From contig PMXH01000521.1 of the NCBI GenBank assembly GCA_003165855.1, positions 1 through 6,420 of the forward strand: a DNA stretch of 6,420 bases. The letters are read 5' to 3'. The translations under genes were made by a program, and so were the position numbers. Of this stretch, positions 5,710 through 6,420 are shown in pieces; the first letter of the stretch is position 1, and every line of letters begins with the position of its first letter. The DNA is from Acidobacteriaceae bacterium. GTDB taxonomy: Bacteria > Acidobacteriota > Terriglobia > Terriglobales > Acidobacteriaceae. Under the pieces are notes generated by a model. The model was not told the origin of the DNA and ran no database searches. It saw only the letters and a list, made by a program, of their open reading frames with translations.

Positions 5710-6420
5710 CTACCGGGAATTCGTTTCTTTTATCTGCATCAGTTTCAGCAGTTCGTCGCGCCGGGCACGATAAAGGGTGCGCTCGGGATCGAGCCGCGCG
5801 GCGGTCTCCAGTTCTGACAACGCTTCCTCGTAACGGTCCATGGTCATTAGGCACGCCGCAAGAGAGTAGTGGTTGTCAGGGGAAGCATTGAGGCGAATGG
5901 CTTCACGGAACTCTTTCTCCGCTCCCGCCAGTTTTTGCTGCTGGAACAGGGCCGTACCGAGAGCGTGGTGGGCGGTGTCGGAATCCGGATTGAGCGTGAC
6001 GGCCAGGCGCAACTCGCGCGCGCCTTCTTCCGGCTTGTCATCGAGCAACAAGGCTTCGCCGAGAATGCGGTGTTCGGCGGAGCTGGTGGGATTTTGCCGA
6101 ATCGCCAATTCCAACTGATCGATGGCATTCCCGTAGTTCTTCTTCGACATGTAGGCGCGGGCGAGGCAGCCGTGTCCCTGCTCCCACTCGGGATGCTGGC
6201 GGTAAAGCTGGCGCAATTCGAGCATGGCCGCGTCGAAGTCGCCCTTGTCGCAATAAGTGTTGCCCAGGTTGTTGCGAACGGAAGCATCCTCAGGAGCGAG
6301 ACGCTTGGCCTCACGATATTCGGCGATGGCCTCCTTGAGCTTATTCTGTTCGTGCAGGATCAACGCAAGATTGGAATGAGCTTCCCAGAAGGCTCCGTTC
6401 AGACGAATGGCATGGCGATA
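5710..6420 (-). CDS. TPR-repeat protein, C-terminal part (5' end outside window)
   Basis: The frame stays open to the right edge, so the gene begins outside the window; 236 residues are visible. They consist of tandem tetratricopeptide repeats with a 34-residue period, at about residues 11-45, 46-79, 80-113, 114-147, 148-181 and 182-214. The repeats show the expected Leu/Gly/Tyr-Ala-Pro spacing (for example NNLGNTY...GDFDAA, and endings such as RLAPED, LNPDSD, LDPER). The last repeat is one residue short and is followed by a charged helical cap ending KETNSR. The tail YRHAIRLNG at the edge belongs to yet another repeat, so the full protein is larger. TPR arrays form helical scaffolds that bind partner proteins; no catalytic domain is visible here, and any other domain or signal peptide would be in the missing N-terminus. 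The partner and pathway cannot be told. Confidence 0.92.
   Translation of the reverse strand, partial: YRHAIRLNGAFWEAHSNLALILHEQNKLKEAIAEYREAKRLAPEDASVRNNLGNTYCDKGDFDAAMLELRQLYRQHPEWEQGHGCLARAYMSKKNYGNAIDQLELAIRQNPTSSAEHRILGEALLLDDKPEEGARELRLAVTLNPDSDTAHHALGTALFQQQKLAGAEKEFREAIRLNASPDNHYSLAACLMTMDRYEEALSELETAARLDPERTLYRARRDELLKLMQIKETNSR

Overview
The window is GC-rich, densely coding bacterial chromosome. The most likely source is a soil-type Acidobacteriota (Terriglobia/Koribacter-like). This is inferred from the general style of the sequence: high GC, short intergenic gaps decorated with palindromic repeats, and a small secreted protein whose motifs I associate with that phylum. No rRNA, tRNA or other phylogenetic marker is present, so the assignment is an inference. 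I see no CRISPR array, transposase, phage gene or tRNA.

Layout from left to right: (1) the C-terminal half of N-acetylglucosamine-6-phosphate deacetylase (NagA), + strand, cut by the left edge. (2) A short gap with a small imperfect tandem repeat. (3) A hypothetical helical protein of about 142 residues on the - strand. (4) A gap of about 360 bp holding an operator-like palindrome, an unexplained stretch with a faint reading frame, and a REP-like hairpin repeat. (5) An APC-family amino acid permease, + strand. (6) A 118 bp convergent gap with a near-perfect hairpin and an imperfect tandem repeat. (7) A complete Ada-type bifunctional DNA-alkylation repair protein and regulator, - strand. (8) A divergent gap, then a small secreted protein, + strand, with a clear ribosome binding site. 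(9) A protein with two Cys-rich putative zinc sites, - strand. (10) The C-terminal part of a TPR-repeat protein, - strand, cut by the right edge.

The genes do not form one obvious pathway. NagA belongs to amino-sugar or cell-wall recycling, the permease to amino acid uptake, and Ada to the adaptive response to methylating agents. The TPR and zinc-site genes share an orientation but are 145 bp apart, with small hairpins between them, so a common operon is possible but not shown. The stretch reads as ordinary chromosome. The parts most worth a second look are the intergenic repeats, the unexplained gap upstream of the permease, and the two uncharacterised proteins (secreted, and double Cys-cluster). 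I did not find a convincing novel multi-gene system.
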